DNA of 64,000 nt from Culex pipiens pallens (taxonomy: Eukaryota; Arthropoda; Insecta; Diptera; Culicidae). The DNA lies in assembly GCF_016801865.2 (NCBI RefSeq), contig NC_068938.1:78395316-78459315 (forward strand). The letters run 5' to 3'. Made by a program: the position numbers and the translations under genes. The number at the start of each line of letters is the position of its first letter. Position 1 is the stretch's first letter. The notes below the pieces were generated by a model that saw only the letters and a program-made list of their open reading frames with translations, did not search any database and had not been told where the DNA came from. This document shows positions 45,601 through 56,448 of this stretch, one piece after another.

Positions 45601-47720
45601 TCCGCACATGATCCGGGGTCAAAATCCGACGACCTCTTGCTTGTTACGGCGGTAGACTCGTAGATCTTAACTCCAGGGAGTCCTTGGATGACCATGAACA
45701 TCCCAACACATTCATACAGTAGTCTACCATATGCACTGATGCTATACGCACATGATCCGGGGTCAAAATCCGACGACCTCTTGCTTGTTACGGCGGTAGA
45801 CTCGTAGATCTTAACTCCAGGGAGTCCTTGGATGACCATGAACATCCCAACACATTCATATAGTAGTCTACCATATGCACTGATGCTATACGCACATGAT
45901 CCGAGGTCAAAATCCGACGACCTCTTGCTTGTTACGGCGGTAGACTCGTAGATCTTAACTCCAGGGAGTCCTTGGATGACCATGAACATCCCAACACATT
46001 CATACAGTAGTCTACCATATGCACTGATGCTATACGCACATGATCCGGGGTCAAAATCCGACGACCTCTTGCTTGTTACGGCGGTAGACTCGTAGATCTT
46101 AACTCCAGGGAGTCCTTGGATGACCATGAACATCCCAACACATTCATATAGTAGTCTACCATATGCACTGATGCTATACGCACATGATCCGGGGACAAAA
46201 TCCAACGACCTCTTGCTTGTTACGGCGGTAGACTCGTAGATCTTAACTCCAGGGAGTCCTTGGATGACCATGAACATCCCAACACATTCATATAGTAGTC
46301 TACCATATGCACTGATGCTATACGCACATGATCCGAGGTCAAAATCCGACGACCTCTTGCTTGTTACGGCGGTAGACTCGTAGATCTTAACTCCAGGGAG
46401 TCCTTGGATGACCATGAACATCCCAACACATTCATACAGTAGTCTACCATATGCACTGATGCTATACGCACATGATCCGGGGTCAAAATCCGACGACCTC
46501 TTGCTTGTTACGGCGGTAGACTCGTAGATCTTAACTCCAGGGAGTCCTTGGATGACCATGAACATCCCAACACATTCATACAGTAGTCTACCATATGCAC
46601 TGATGCTATACGCACATGATCCGGGGTCAAAATCCGACGACCTCTTGCTTGTTACGGCGGTAGACTCGTAGATCTTAACTCCAGGGAGTCCTTGGATGAC
46701 CATGAACATCCCAACACATTCATACAGTAGTCTACCATATGCACTGATGCTATACGCACATGATCCGGGGTCAAAATCCGACGACCTCTTGCTTGTTACG
46801 GCGGTAGACTCGTAGATCTTAACTCCAGGGAGTCCTTGGATGACCATGAACATCCCAACACACTCATACAGTAGTCTACCATATGCACTGATGCTATACG
46901 CACATGATCCGGGGTCAAAATCCGACGACCTCTTGCTTGTTACGGCGGTAGACTCGTAGATCTTAACTCCAGGGAGTCCTTGGATGACCATGAACATCCC
47001 AACACATTCATATAGTAGTCTACCATATGCACTGATGCTATACGCACATGATCCGAGGTCAAAATCCGACGACCTCTTGCTTGTTACGGCGGTAGACTCG
47101 TAGATCTTAACTCCAGGGAGTCCTTGGATGACCATGAACATCCCAACACACTCATACAGTAGTCTACCATATGCACTGATGCTATACGCACATGATCCGG
47201 GGTCAAAATCCGACGACCTCTTGCTTGTTACGGCGGTAGACTCGTAGATCTTAACTCCAGGCAGTCCTTGGATGACCATGAACATCCCAACACATTCATA
47301 TAGTAGTCTACCATATGCACTGATGCTATACGCACATGATCCGAGGTCAAAATCCGACGGCCTTTTGCTTGTTACGGCGGTAGACTCGTAGATCTTAACT
47401 CCAGGGAGTCCTTGGATGACCATGAACATCCCAACACATTCATACAGTAGTCTACCATATGCACTGATGCTATACGCACATGATCCGGGGTCAAAATCCG
47501 ACGACCTCTTGCTTGTTACGGCGGTAGACTCGTAGATCTTAACTCCAGGGAGTCCTTGGATGACCATGAACATCCCAACACATTCATACAGTAGTCTACC
47601 ATATGCACTGATGCTATACGCACATGATCCGGGGTCAAAATCCGACGACCTCTTGCTTGTTACGGCGGTAGACTCGTAGATCTTAACTCCAGGCAGTCCT
47701 TGGATGACCATGGACATCCC
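45601..47720 (-). repeat. 144-bp tandem array, right arm (~14.7 inverted units)
   Basis: The same unit as the left arm lies on the minus strand, giving a 743-codon open frame (45543-47774). A variant with CTCGGATCATGTGCG (Leu instead of Pro in the frame) occurs in several units here (near 45900, 46334, 47053 and 47340) and not in the left arm. The junction unit is truncated at the centre of the palindrome. Confidence 0.95.
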
Positions 47721-48159
47721 GAAGTACCCATAGATCTTTGAGATACATAAAATTTTAGTAAACAAATAAATCAAAAAATATGTTTTTTAAATAAATTAAT
47801 TTTAAACTTTTAATATTTATTTTTTATAATCGTACAAAAAATGCTAGCTGTGGACCCCCCGAGAACTTGACAACTTTTTTATACATTTGTATTGGTTGTT
47901 TCCGTTGTGCTTAAAGGAAATGGCTATGCACCAGGCGCTTCCATATTCTTGTAGATGGCTCATATAATTGGGAGGAGACGCATGGTTTTTTTTAAATTGT
48001 TCGATTTTTTATGTTAAAAAATGTACCAATTTTTCATCAGTCCGCGTGGACATAAAATCAAATTCTGTCGATTGCATCGGATTCGGGGATGCCTTTTCTC
48101 TCAGGAACGGATGAGATATCGTGAATCCGTTGACACAAGTTTTGTTTTGTCGAGTAGTG

Positions 48160-48450
48160 TAATTCGATAAATCTCTCTCAAGTCATGTAATTACTGAAAT
48201 GATTCTTTATATAACAAATTTGAAAATTTAACTCAAATTGAAATAAAATTGATTCGTTTTTAAAAAATATTATAAATAAATACTAATAAACAACTAAAAA
48301 AAATCAGAACGTATCAAATTAATTTTACCTGTCAAAAATCAGTCATTTCAGTCTTGAGCTAACCATGTGCTATATTTTGCTACATATACAAACACTTGTT
48401 CAGTTTTGGATTCTGAATCGATATTTATTTGTGAATGATGATGCATAATA
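48160..48450 (+). repeat. AT-rich spacer with a tail fragment of the minisatellite-bearing element
   Basis: About 48385-48435 (ACACTTGTTCAGTTTTGGAT, then TGAATCGATATTTAT) is a diverged match to the right flank of copies A and B (near 34265-34320 and 43675-43730). The rest of the stretch shows nothing. Confidence 0.6.
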
Positions 48451-49437
48451 GGGTGGGTACGTTTTTTCAAAAAGTTCTCGGATCAAGTTTAAGTATGGTT
48501 CCCCTTGTAGGGCATGCCCATAGGGACTTTCATGCCAAATATCAGCTCATTTGGTTGTAAACTGGCTGCGCGCATCAGGGTTAAAGTTTAAATGGGAATT
48601 ACTATGGGAAAATTGGAAATTTTGTTCAAACGCTCCTACAGGTCTGGAAAACAACGCGCCAACTTCTGGTATGGTCAGGCCTATGGGGAATGGTCTGGAG
48701 AACACTTTTCCCGAAGAGAGCAAATGGATTCGTTGTCCCTAGACCTGGCGCATCGGCAAACAATCCGATGTCTCCGAAATCAACGGTTTTCCCCCAAAAA
48801 GCATCAAATTTTCCTTAGCATGCTATGAAAGCTAGATGAACACCGCGACGCCATATGTCAGACAGCTACCATGTGGGTGAGAAACGGCTGGATTATTGAA
48901 TTGCAAACCTTCTTTGAACTAGAAAATGATGATTTCGAGCAATCCTGATATTATTTAGTCGAATTCAGAATCTTTGCATAGCAAATTTGTATTTTTTTGC
49001 AAATATTTCAACCACGTGGTAGCTGCCTGACTTATGGCGTCGTGGTGTTCTTCTAGCTTTCATAGCATGCTAAGGAAAATTTGATGCTTTTTGGGGGAAA
49101 ACCGTTGATTTCGGACACATCGGATTGTTTGCCGATGCGCCAGGTCTAGGGACAACGAATCCATTTGCTCTCTTCGGGAAAAGTGTTCTCCAGACCATTC
49201 CCCATAGGCCTGACCATACCAGAAGTTGGCGCGTTGTTTTTCCGGACCTGTAGGAGCGTTTGAACAAAATTTCCAATTTTCCCATAGTAATTCCCATTTA
49301 AACTTTAACCCTGATGCGCGCAGCCAGTTTACAACCAAATGAGCTGATATTTGGCATGAAAGTCCCTATGGGCATGCCCTACAAGGGGAACCATACTAAA
49401 ACTTGATCCGAGAACTTTTTGAAAAACGTACCCACCC
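48451..49437. mobile_element. ~990-bp foldback, GGGTGGGTACG ends, TA TSD
   Basis: The arms 48451-48845 and about 49050-49437 are inverted copies with few differences. TA flanks both ends (48449-48450 and 49438-49439). The centre (about 48846-49045) is AT-rich. Frames at 48551-48828 (plus) and 49060-49338 (minus) are the same arm read twice. TA duplication suggests a Tc1/mariner-type mobiliser. Confidence 0.9.
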
Positions 49438-49675
49438 TAATGCATAATGAATTTAATTCACACATCTAAATTCGCGATTAAAAGCTCCGTAATTCCGACA
49501 GATGGCGCAAAGCATCGAAGAATGACGATTAAAATTTTCGCTGTACGATTGTATAGGAATGCAAACTTAAAATTGAATTTACAGCTCTTAGAACAACTTT
49601 TGAGAAAAAATTCAAGTAGTAAGAGTGTAAACTTTTTGCCCTTTTATAAATTAACGCAATAAAAAAGATTTTGAA

Positions 49676-49886
49676 AAACATGTTAAGGTTAATGTTAACA
49701 TTCCATAGGTCGCCTCCCTAAGGTGTCGTGATAAGGGCCAGTTTGTGACGATACACTACCTTCCCTTTACTAAGCAATCGATTCCAGAAGGGAAAAGATC
49801 ACCAGTTGTGTTGGTCCGAGCCGGGATTTGAACCCCGATCTACCGCTTACGAGGCGGAAGCGTTACCACTGGGCTACGTGGCTCGG
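49676..49886 (-). mobile_element. tRNA-derived SINE (CGT-anticodon-like head), copy 1
   Basis: The minus-strand head CCGAGCCACGTAGCCCAGTG holds an A box (TAGCCCAGTGG) and a B box (GGTTCAAATCC). A tRNA-unrelated body of about 130 bp follows, with TTCCCTTCTGGAATCGATTG, ending in AATGTTAACATTAACC. A second copy with the same body lies at 57595-57800, which shows this is a SINE rather than a tRNA-Thr gene. The T-arm is also one base short. Confidence 0.85.
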
Positions 49887-52548
49887 TCAACTCGGTGAAC
49901 GGTGGAATTTAACAAAACAGAATTCGCATACATAACCTCAAAGTGCAAAAATTTCAATCGACACCCTTCGCTCTGTTCTGCTACTCAGCACTAGATGTCG
50001 CATGTCGTTTAGCTTATGAATGCCAATTGAATACATCAAATCAAACAAACAAATTGAGCAAAATGGCTTTTTTAGTCAAGAAAAATCCTTAAAAACTTTA
50101 AAGCATCAAAAAAGTCCATAAATTTCTAATTAATAAGATATATATTCTGTAAGTTTTTTTGAAAACTTTTTCTTACTCTTGTCTATTCCATAGTTATAAG
50201 TTATAATTTTTCGATTGAATTATGATGCAAAACACAGCTGAAAGGAACACCAAAACTCTGTTATGTACCTAAATGAACTCATTATAACTTGATTATTAAC
50301 AAATAAAACCGAATTGAATTGAATAAGATATATACAATAAAACTCAAATCACACTCCCTCAATTTGCTCGTTTAGAAACTATTTCCACTGTTCGAACCAT
50401 TTTCACACAACAGTGAGAGAGAAATCTCATCACACCACCATCGTGACGAACCAATCTGGACAATCGCGTTACCTTTGCTCTGAAATTCAACAGCATCCGC
50501 AAGATCTGCGACTCCTTTCTCTCACTCGGCCGCATCACTATTTCCACAAAGAAAAAAAAAAACCAAAAGGGAAATCACCCCGTACGGGGATATCATGACG
50601 CCTGATGAATGGTGGAAAATTAAATAATGCAAGAAGCATTTTAAATGCTCATTTTAACCGGGTGTATTTACACTAACTGCCCTGGCACATGATGCTTTCT
50701 AGCCGCTCACTGCTCAGGCCACATCATCAGCGCCGTGAAAAGAATCACGTTTATATCCATTATGGAAAATAAATTAAAATTGTTAGGAGAACAACAATGG
50801 CCCTTTAGGAAAATTGGTTTCATTTTTTCGCTCGTTTCTTTATCGATGAAAAGAGCCAGCAGCAACAGCAATTTTTGCTAATGAACTTTGTTCGCTACAA
50901 TGAAAAGTTATTTTTTCTTCTTGATTTTTTTCATTGAGACAGGTAAATTGTAAACACGGTAGCCTCTTTGGATATTGACTGTTTGTTCTGATGATACTGA
51001 TGAGCTCTGTTAGTGGCACGAGATACATCAGCTTTATAATCGTTTTACTGAATTGAACCATATGACATTTTTTAGTCATGATTGGGTCTTTTAACAGGGA
51101 TATTTAATTTGTTACAGAGTTTTGTTTTGGTTTTGCAAGAACGAAAATCACTCTCCTTTTTTTGTTTGGCCATTAAAGAAGTCTTTTTCCAAATAAGAAT
51201 ATTTGTTTTATAGTTAACTGCCACGAGGAAAGAAATTCTCTTAGCAAATTTGGATAATTTTTTGGTCGAAATGGTTAACAAAGAATTGTTTCCAAAATCG
51301 TCAACTTTTTTTTCGGTTTCGCTGTATGGTTTGGAGACATTCCAATGATTGAAAAATCGACAACATAGAATTACCAGTTTTTCCTACAGTATTTCTATCC
51401 GCAAAAAAAAACGGAACATGTTTTCCTGTTTTTTTTTTTCTAGATATGTAATCAAGAGGTTCATTCTGAGTCATAAAAACAATGTCAATGTTCTACACTG
51501 TTAATTGAATCGAAACCCACGTGGTTCAACTTCGCCGCCAGGTACATCTTCATCGCTGCAACTTTGTTGCACCGAGCTCATCCGACAATTAAATTAATTT
51601 ATTTGATTAATTTAATTAGCCCGGCATTTTTTTACGGCTCTCACTGTCAAAACCGTCACGGCGCAGGTAGGAAAATTTTAATTAACGACTCGATAAAAAG
51701 CGACAAATGACACAAAGTATGACGTTTGCTGCTTTGACAGTCGCGTGGTGAAAGTGCACTGGCCGCATATTTTAAAAGTTTTGCAGTGCAGTAATTGCAC
51801 CTTCGCGGTATCATTAGAGGAAGGGTAGAGGCGGCATATTTGAGCGCATTCTTGGCGTTACAATTTTGCGGGAACCGGCAACTTGTAGTATGATAATTTG
51901 GAAGATTAAGGCAAGAATTGCACCGACTTCGTTATTTGCGCTTTACGACCCGGAATTTGCCCGGTTTAATGTGCCTCCCTGTGGGCCCATTAGCGGCCAG
52001 AATTGGACACGATGGCCACGGGCTGGGCTTTTCTCGCATTTTATGGCGTTTTACAGCCCCGAACATCCGGATTAGCTGGCACGTCAGAGAATGATAATTC
52101 GGAATCAATTATTAAGGCGCACTTGAAGGTGCACATTCAAATAATAAGATTGGCTTGGCATAATTCAACGGACGAGGCAGGTGGATCGACGACTGTGTGG
52201 CTGCAATTTGTAAACTAAGTAAGTTGTTTGTTTATGCTATTACGGAGGGTAATTTGGTGTGATTAATCCTGGCACCTTGTAATTAGTGGCAATAAAATGG
52301 ATAATGATTCGGTTGTCTTGAAAATAACGAGCTTAATTCTGAAATATGCATGACGCAAATCATACACGTGAAACCAAAATTGTAACAAGCTAAATACGGA
52401 ATAAGTAACATTATTATGACTCATACAATGTATCATACAAATCCCTTTATCATTTATTAAGGAGTGAAAGCTACCTAGACAACCTCAATTGAAAAGTTTG
52501 ATCAGTACTGTTATTTTTAGAGATGAAAAGTTAGACGTTTCATCTAAT
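49887..52548. other. Largely single-copy-looking DNA, no gene identified
   Basis: 50.35-50.75 and 51.5-52.3 kb are GC-richer without partners in the window. Frames there (62-71 codons) match no family. 50.75-51.5 kb is AT-rich. The composition and paucity of repeats over 2.6 kb are unusual for this window and would suit conserved non-coding DNA. Confidence 0.35.
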
Positions 52549-52640
52549 GCGTCCATACCGGGAATTTCCGGGACATAATTCCCGGGATTTTCGCCAAAAA
52601 CGGGAATTCCCAGAACTCGGGATTTTTTTATAATTTGTCC
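52549..52640. repeat. Cluster of CCCGGGAATTCCCGG-like palindromes
   Basis: Overlapping words such as CCGGGAATTTCCGGG, ATTCCCGGGAT, GGGAATTCCC and CCCGGGAATTCC recur in about 90 bp. It may be part of a short palindromic repeat; ends not determined. Confidence 0.6.
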
Positions 52641-52892
52641 CGGGAATTCCAGAAACTGAAAAAGTCTAAATTTAGTCCGGAAATTTAGATTTGGTTGTGG
52701 AGTAAAATGAAAAGTTGAAAACTGGGTAATCGATAAGAACTTTAAAGCTTTTCAATTTATATTAAATTAAAGTTCACAGATCCGCAAAATGCGTAGCGCT
52801 TTAAATATTTTCTATTTAATTTTATATATTTTTAAAGGACTGGGATGTAAAAAACGAGTAATTTTTGCGGGCATTTCAGGGCATGAACCCCT

Positions 52893-53085
52893 ACACAGCA
52901 AAAAATCCGATAGTAAAATCGCATGCAAAAGCATGCACATCACCTTCGTCAAAATAAACACTTAATATTACACACTGCATGTGAAATTTTTGCAAACTCA
53001 AAAAAAGTTGCAACCGACAGGATTCAAACCCAGCACCAACAGTAAGGACTGGCGCCTTAGCCCACTCGGCCATCAGACCAATGAA
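52893..53085 (-). mobile_element. SINE with tRNA-Ser/Leu-like head
   Basis: On the minus strand the head has A box TGGCCGAGTGG and B box GGTTTGAATCC, as in class II tRNAs, but no closing acceptor stem. It runs on without a terminator-like gene end into about 120 bp of other sequence containing GAAGGTGATGTGCATGC and ending near GCTGTGTAGG. Interpreted as a SINE. No second copy in the window. Confidence 0.65.
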
Positions 53086-53104
53086 AATCTGTAAGGATAA
53101 AAAC

Positions 53105-53560
53105 ATATATCAGCTTGACATTTCCTTCAAGTAGGTTTCCCATACTGATGGGCTACATATTTCAAGGTGTAAAATCACATAAAATTGCATAAAATAATGC
53201 AATATTTATTTTACACCCAGGTCTTTTACACGCAGCTGGATTACAACTTTTTTAGCTGTGTAGGTGTACTGAGCCCGAATCCCAAATATGAGCTTGATTG
53301 GTTGCGACAGGACCTGGCGCTTTGACTTTTGGGATTTAACCCGTAAAATCGGTGCGTTTTGTTTTTTGTCAGTTTTTGCATTTTTCAAAAAACCTCATGA
53401 GCTGATACATACAAAAAAGTAGTAATTCAGCTGCGTGTAAAAGGCCTGGGTGTTAAATTAACTATGCGTTTTTTAAATGAAAATATATGTAATATTACAC
53501 CCTGAAATATGTAGCCAATCAGCATGGGAAACCTACTTGGCCGAAATGTCAAGCTTATAT
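53105..53560. mobile_element. ~456-bp foldback abutting the next element
   Basis: ATATATCAGCTTGACATTT is inverted at the right as AAATGTCAAGCTTATAT. The arms include AAGTAGGTTTCCCAT and the inner ACACCCAGG/CCTGGGTGT and CACGCAGCTG pairs, separated by more diverged sequence. The unpaired centre is about 53250-53420. The short minus frame at 53206-53388 lies in this centre and is not considered a gene. Confidence 0.8.
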
Positions 53561-54421
53561 AAGGGTCATTCCATCTCAACTGTGCACGAAAAAATGCAAA
53601 TTTGAAAATTACCCTCTCCGATCCTGCTCAAATTTGGCAGAGCTGTTGATACTATCAAAACATGCAAGAATCCCGAATTTCATCCAAATCGGACCACCCC
53701 CTCCATTTTTGTACCCTCCCAAAAAATCGACTTTTTGCCGATTTTTGACCAAACCTCCTAGTTTCAAACGGCGATAGCTCAGGAACCACAAATCTTAGAA
53801 GGTCGGTCTTAGACTCAATTTTGAAGGAAATTGGACGTAGAATCCATTTCCGTGATCAAAATGTTGATTATTTATTTTTTCTACCTGTATTGCGCAATTG
53901 AAAACTTTAAACGGCCGTATCTCAAAACACCCCAACTTATTTTTTTATTTGACCTCGCCATCGTGTTCCCTGGCCAATTTTACATAAGTATCACTTATCG
54001 ACAGAAATGAATATGTTTCGTTCCAGAGATATCGAATTTTAAAGTTTAGTGTTTCGAGCATTCGCCGCATCTCAGGCGGGCTGATCTATAACTGCTACCT
54101 GGTGTTCTGGGAGATGATTAATTTAATTTATATTTTTATAATTTTACGCAAATATTTTTTCAAATGGCTAATAGGGGAAATTCTCATATGTTTGGCAGAT
54201 TAAGTCCTCGCTCCTAGTTTCGTCCAATTTGCTCATTTTCACTATTCAAACAACAAATTTTGCAAAACTTTTGATAGAAACTTGCTTGTTCACTTCTTAT
54301 TGAGCTATTTATCTCTCGATTTCAGTTGAAAACGCTTTTAATCAGCTGTAATTGAATGCCAAAGCGCTGATATGGCAACATTAGAGGAACGCTGGAATTA
54401 GATTCTGTTCCCCTACCTTGA

Positions 54422-54670
54422 TCAATCTATTTTTGTGAAAGGAATATTTATTGGGTTATTTTGAATGCACTGTTTTTTACATGCTGCTAACCGTTTAAGA
54501 GTACCTGCGAGGCCATGACTAGGGCCTTTATCATAAGCGGTAGCAAAATAGTGCCATTCAGCAAAAACCCCAAAACCTGCTGTATTATTATTATTATTAT
54601 TATTAAAGTTTATTATTGACACTTTACCATAATTTGGCAAATCTGATTTAAGGTTTAAAAGATTGATCAT
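54422..54670 (-). pseudogene. Remnant of a transposon-encoded protein (WHYFAT...KGP...KRLA motif)
   Basis: The minus frame of 82 codons includes AEWHYFATAYDKGPSHGLAG followed by TLKRLA. From memory, this pattern (W-x-F-F-A, GKG, D-G-x-GG, KR) is conserved in uncharacterised transposon-associated proteins of insects and cnidarians. A run of Asn codons (an AAT expansion) precedes the motif in this copy. The rest of the protein is not recoverable: the upstream minus frame at 54738-54974 may be another degraded piece, and a stop follows shortly after the motif. Its position inside a TIR element supports a transposase or accessory origin. Specific function unknown. Confidence 0.5.
54582..54604 (+). 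repeat. ATT trinucleotide repeat
   Basis: About eight ATT units. On the minus strand these are AAT codons inside the protein remnant. Confidence 0.9.
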
Positions 54671-55202
54671 ATTGAATCAATTTTTATATTGTGAGCCAGC
54701 TTCATTTGATTAAAAGATGATTTTGGTCAAGGTACATTTAATTTAAAAAAATCCTTATACGTGAGGACAGCAGCCGTTTTGTGTTCCAAGAATCCAAGAA
54801 TGAAAGAAGAAAAAAAAACTGTTGTTCGGACGGTGTCGAAATCATCTTAACTAAATTAGGGGAACTAGCCGCTTTGCAGCAGATCAAACTTTGTGATTTT
54901 CTTACATTTTTCAGTTTTATAATTTCCAGAAATCCTTTTCCTACTCCTTGTGATCGTCCTTTACTAGAGTACAACGTATCCGTAAATTTTATTCATTTTA
55001 ATTCATATGTTTTACTCAATAATGTATCGTGCACTTATTGTTCAGTGTTACTAACAAGATTAATTGCATTTTCCTGCTCGCTTCGTCGGAATCCAATTCT
55101 GCCCTTTACTGTGTGTCGTTATTGCTCTGTCCTGTGGGTTAGCACAGAAATTCACTTAATTAATTTTTTTGAGCAAATAAACATTCGCAATTAACATTCC
55201 AA

Positions 55203-55630
55203 CGCCCAAGGCTCCAAAAAAGTTGGAACGGTAACTTCAACTCGCTGGTTCTCGGGCCTAACTCTACCAATCAAGATGATTCTTCTTTTCAGTGATTTAT
55301 TAGGATGTCTTGATCATTCTAGAACCTTGCAGAACTTAATTTGATCAAATCTGTAATTTTTGCGATCAAAAACATCGTTCCAACTTTTTTTTTCGCGTGT
55401 AAAAAAAAATTCGCCGAAAATTCCGCGGAGGCAGTCTTTTTAAAAAAGGTGAAACGATGTTTTCGGTCGCAGAAATTACATATTTGTTCAAATTAAGTTC
55501 TGCAAAGCTCTAGAATCATCAAGACATCCTAACAAATCACTGGAAAGAAGAATCATTTTGATTGGTTGAGTTAGGCCCGAGAACCAGCGAGTTGACGTTA
55601 CCATTCCACCTTTTTTGGGAGGCTTGGGCG
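55203..55630. mobile_element. ~430-bp foldback nested in the 2.76-kb element
   Basis: CGCCCAAGGCTCC at the left pairs with GGAGGCTTGGGCG at the right. The arms continue through AACTCGCTGGTTCTCGGGCC and AGGATGTCTTGAT. It is absent from other parts of the window. The target duplication is not clear. Confidence 0.85.
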
Positions 55631-56448
55631 TCCGTGTAAGTTCGACATGCGTTGGGCGTTCCAGTGTTAAACTCCAGTTTCCTATAGTGTTATACAGTTA
55701 TTTTTTGCCCAATTTGATAAAGATTATTTATGATGAAATATTATTTCAATAAATGACCAGGTAGCAGTTATTGATCAGCCCGCTTGTGTGCTTCTAGCAG
55801 ATGCGGCGAATGAAGCTGATGTAGATAATCTCAAAAACACTAAACTTTAAAATTCGATATCTTTGGAACGAAACATATTCATTTCTGTCGATAAGTGATT
55901 CTTATGTAAAATTGGCTATGGAACACGATGGTGAGGTCAAATCAAAAAATTAAGTAGGGGTGTTTTGAGATACGGCCGTTTAAAGTTTTCAATTGCGCAA
56001 TACAGGTAGAAAAAATAAATTAATCAACATTTCGATCACGGAAATGGATTCGACGTCCAATTTCCTTCAAAATTAAGTCTAAGACCGACCCTCTAAGATT
56101 TGTGGTTCCTGAGCTATCGCCGTTTGAAACTATGAGGTTTGGTCAAAAATCGGCAAAAAGTCAATTTTTTGGGAGGGTACAAAAATGGAGGTGGTGGTCC
56201 GATTTGGATGAAATTCGGGATTCTTGCATGTTTTGATAGTATCAACAGCTCTGCCAAATTTGAGCAGGATCGGAGAGGGTAATTTTCAAATGCTGTTCCG
56301 CTTCAGATGGAATGACCCATAAGCGAAAAGTTATTATTTAAGTCAGTATTAATTGACCACAACTTGAAATATTTGTATCACGTCGTATCTTGACATTTGT
56401 CTAGATAATGAGATCACGACGCAATGTCATTTGAACAGATAAGTTTAA

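Larger units (their letters stand above)
43911..48159. mobile_element. Giant palindromic foldback (CACTACTCGACAAAAC ends, TAA TSD) with tandem-repeat arms
   Basis: The ends CACTACTCGACAAAAC and GTTTTGTCGAGTAGTG are flanked by TAA at 43908-43910 and 48160-48162. The outer arms of about 440 bp (43911-44350 and about 47720-48159) look identical or nearly so when read as inverse copies. Inside each arm is a tandem array of a 144-bp unit: about 8.7 units on the left and about 14.7 inverted units on the right, meeting head-to-head near 45601 (CCGGATCATGATCCG). CACTA-type ends with a 3-bp duplication are known from the CACTA/Mirage/Chapaev group. Arms made of tandem repeats resemble FB and Galileo elements. 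No transposase is present. Confidence 0.88.
53563..56318. mobile_element. 2.76-kb element, GGGTCATTCCATCTCAACTG ends, ATAA TSD
   Basis: The long TIRs (about 53563-54105 and 55757-56318) are bounded by ATAA at 53559-53562 and 56319-56322. The TIR start resembles that of the 5-kb element at 25765. The interior (54.1-55.76 kb) carries a transposon-protein remnant on the minus strand and a nested foldback. This copy is therefore a decayed derivative of a coding element rather than a simple MITE. Confidence 0.88.

Noticed and set aside
44296..47774. 434- and 743-codon open frames as a real repeat protein
   Set aside because: The same 144-bp unit read on opposite strands of a palindrome gives both. 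A 48-codon unit has a fair chance of one open frame out of six, and unit differences are mostly amino-acid changing.
49806..49886. tRNA-Thr (CGT) gene on the minus strand
   Set aside because: The T-arm is a base short, and the sequence continues into a body and tail repeated at 57595-57800, so it is a SINE head.
53015..53085. tRNA-Ser or tRNA-Leu gene on the minus strand
   Set aside because: Class II-like A and B boxes but no closing acceptor stem and no clear cloverleaf; better explained as a SINE.
53213..53452. A separate element nested inside 53105-53560
   Set aside because: The inner inverted pair is collinear with the outer arms, so one foldback with a diverged stretch explains it without nesting.
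54781..55194. 137-codon plus frame as a gene
   Set aside because: Lies inside a transposon opposite the strand of the recognisable protein remnant; no domain seen.
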